From the NCBI GenBank assembly GCA_907164885.2, contig OU015490.1:214558885-214622884 (forward strand): a stretch of DNA of 64,000 bases, in the 5' to 3' direction. The notes beneath the pieces were generated by a model, which saw only the letters and a program-made list of their open reading frames with translations, did not search any database and was not told the origin of the DNA. Positions 61,901 through 64,000 of this stretch are shown piece by piece. Within the stretch, counting starts at the first letter, position 1. Each line of letters starts with the position of its first letter. Source of the DNA: Dolomedes plantarius (lineage: Eukaryota > Arthropoda > Arachnida > Araneae > Dolomedidae). The position numbers and the translations under genes were made by a program.

Positions 61901-62636
61901 GGCTAATGTTACCTTTAATTGAAGCAACTTTGGCCCAGCTCTTGAAAACCAAACATTCAAATTGTCGAGATAGCTAAGGCCAATGTTAGACCATGTACAA
62001 GTATTACCAAATTATCTATCAATGATATTTTATCTAATCCGAGTTAATCTCAAGCTTAATGTGGAAAAAAATCAATAAATCAACATTTTTTCTATGATTT
62101 TATTTTTAAATTACAAGTTGAATTTTCAAAGTAAAGAAAATAATAATAAGTAAACAGTAAACAGTAATTTAACAGTCTTATATGTATTAATGAATTGATA
62201 GTCCAAACTATGGAGAAGAAACATAATCCAGTTCTGGAACAATAAACTGATTCCTATTTGACTCGATTTTCGGAGGATTGATTTTACCTCACATTTCTTC
62301 CTACTCATAATTTATACAGTCTTTTTCTTTCTGGCCAATGCCAAAATTTGAGTTTTCTTTTCATATATTCAACAGTCGGTCGATATCTGTTAAACTTAAA
62401 ATCTTGCTTCACAATATCGTGCTTCACAATAACCATCGTGCTTCACAATAACCAAATCGTCTGCAGCATACATGTATAAGTTCAGAGCATACATGTACAA
62501 ATTAATAGTCTGCGTGTCCTTGAAATTTGCTTGCTTGTTGGTACTGTTTTCTTTATTTCTTTTTGACGAGCTGGAGCATTGTCGTTTTCGCCTCTTTGAA
62601 ACTGGACCAATTTTAGAAGTAGAAGGAGTAGTTAGA

Positions 62637-62674
62637 GTAACTTTGGCCCAACATGGCAGTTGGGCCAAAGTTAC
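62637..62674. repeat. 16-bp perfect hairpin with an AACTTTGGCCCA core
   Basis: GTAACTTTGGCCCAAC (62637-62652) and GTTGGGCCAAAGTTAC (62659-62674) are exact reverse complements around ATGGCA. Related words occur at 61926-61937 (AACTTTGGCCCA) and inverted at about 63059-63070 (GGGCCAAAGTTA). Confidence 0.9.
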
Positions 62675-62699
62675 CCGAAGACCTGGGACAAAGTTTACC

Positions 62700-64000
62700 T
62701 GATGTAGTAAATTTTCATTAGTTAGCAAACCACAAAATAAATCAGGAAAATGACAGTGAAAAAAGTTGTAACAATTAATAATAAACTGAGGCAATTCGCT
62801 TACCTTTCTGAATCACGTACTCTATCACATTTACAAGGGAAAGTTGGAAGAAAACAGCAATATGCGTTTTAGTAATAACAAATTGGTGCAGCTCTGTACT
62901 TAGGGTAAATTGAGGAACCACAAGACAAAACTATGAGAAATTTAAGACAGTACTGCCACCCATTGGCCCTTGCAATAAAAAAGTCATAATCACTCTCCTT
63001 TGTCTAGATACAGCACATAAAATCTTTTTTAGTTTGTTGGGCTATACTTACCCTCAAGGGCCAAAGTTACCCCAGTTGACGGTACATAAATATTATGTGG
63101 AATTAAACAGGCAATGAAACAGAGAGATTGTATAGTGGCACTTTTAAAATTGTTAATTGGAGAAAACACATTCTGACACATGTCTGCGATAACTAAAAAT
63201 ACAAACTCAATTTTAATAAATACTATTAGCATTTCATTTCTCTTCTTCTTATTTAAAATTAATTTTATCGTTAGTTACAATTTGCATAGAAACAACATAA
63301 TAATTATCGACATACATTAAGAAAGTATTTAAACGCATAATAAAACCTAGCTACATATATTAATTATTCTGTGCTCTCGCTTGATAAAATATATTACAAA
63401 TTATTTTTACTTACCACCACCCTCACTGTAAACTGATGATTTGGTCTCATTGTTTTACTAAACTTGGTCCAAAGGTAGAACAGAAATCTCGAGATACATC
63501 AGCATAAAAAAATGGCGACCAGGGCTGAAGAGCAGACAACCTCGAGCTGTCTCACAGTCGCAGCATTTTCTTTTCAGCTGACTCAAAAAAACCCGTTAAA
63601 ACTTCCCAGTGTAGAAAATCGCAGAGGTCAGAAAAATGTTCTAGAACAATTAACACCTTTCAGATATATGATTGGTTAAAAGATGGTTGCTGGGTCATTG
63701 CTATGGAGGAACTATGTCCCCCTAATGACCGAGAGGGTGGCAAGTAATTCTCCCTTCTGTGCAAATAATCTTTTGTGCTATCCGTACTGTTACAGGTTAC
63801 ACTTAATTGCATACGGGAGGCACATTCCCTTCTTCCAGGAAAACCGGTGCGAAAAAACACAGGAATGATTTTAGCACATAGACAATTTAAGATTTACAAA
63901 ATAAAATAAATACACTTATAAATGTGCATGGAACCAAATTAATGTTGTTTCGAAATTGTGTTTTCGTTAGAGTTAAAATGGAAGAGTAATCAATAAAAGT
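62700..64000. other. Mostly AT-rich stretch, no gene seen
   Basis: Apart from the inverted GGGCCAAAGTTACC word near 63059, nothing was recognised. Short antisense frames at 63660-63868 carry no known motif. The final 130 bp are AT-rich to the window end. Confidence 0.4.

Overview
The window reads as non-genic, AT-rich nuclear DNA from an arthropod. A spider or other arachnid is my best guess: the transposase subfamilies, the dense Tc1/mariner load and the long (TA)n runs look like orb-weaver genomes. That placement is inference from recalled family resemblance, not a database search. I found no convincing host protein-coding gene, no rRNA and no complete tRNA. What is present is repeats, transposable elements in every state of decay, and long microsatellites.

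Region 1 (about 0.3-19.2 kb) is an old tandem array of five diverged units of about 3.2-3.7 kb (A-E; D and E lengthened by insertions). The same landmarks recur in order in each unit, so the units act as empty and filled alleles of one another. They expose a hAT fossil with a perfect 8-bp target duplication (5590-6117), an insertion of unknown class (8000-10110), a foldback element (11623-11870), a Tc1 element with a broken transposase (12930-14340), a piggyBac-like MITE (15646-15958) and a second hAT fossil (18030-18655). One module is inverted in unit A, and an extra inverted copy lies in unit D.

Region 2 (19.2-31 kb) holds three short tandem arrays, a probable solo LTR on the minus strand (22149-22696), an LTR-like promoter region between two (TA)n runs (25.4-26.2 kb), a mariner-like deletion derivative (27877-28691) and a piggyBac remnant that keeps part of the transposase Cys-rich tail (29498-30150).

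Region 3 (31-36 kb) carries two copies of one Tc1 family. The first encodes the only intact transposase in the window (346 aa, D159/D248/E283) but has lost the TIR on its 5' side. The second has both TIRs but a dead enzyme. Between them is a palindrome with a (TA)n centre, followed by a 357-bp tandem duplication.

Region 4 (36-52 kb) has unassigned GC-richer stretches, a tRNA-derived SINE-like unit abutting a 313-bp (TA)n run, two degenerate copies of one non-LTR retrotransposon family (42.5-44.9 kb minus, 51.1-52.1 kb plus), and a 1.5-kb inverted duplication containing transposase fragments (48.3-49.8 kb).

Region 5 (52.8-64 kb) has a mariner-superfamily element with about 258-bp TIRs sitting inside a (TA)n microsatellite and itself split by a 245-bp MITE; a satellite-like array of about 180-bp monomers; a decayed mariner; and a 2-kb non-autonomous element with internal palindromes. 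The stretch after 60.8 kb is mostly unremarkable. The most distinctive aspects are the five-unit array with its nested insertion record, the recurrent pairing of palindromes or transposon ends with (TA)n, and an intact transposase in an element that lacks one end.
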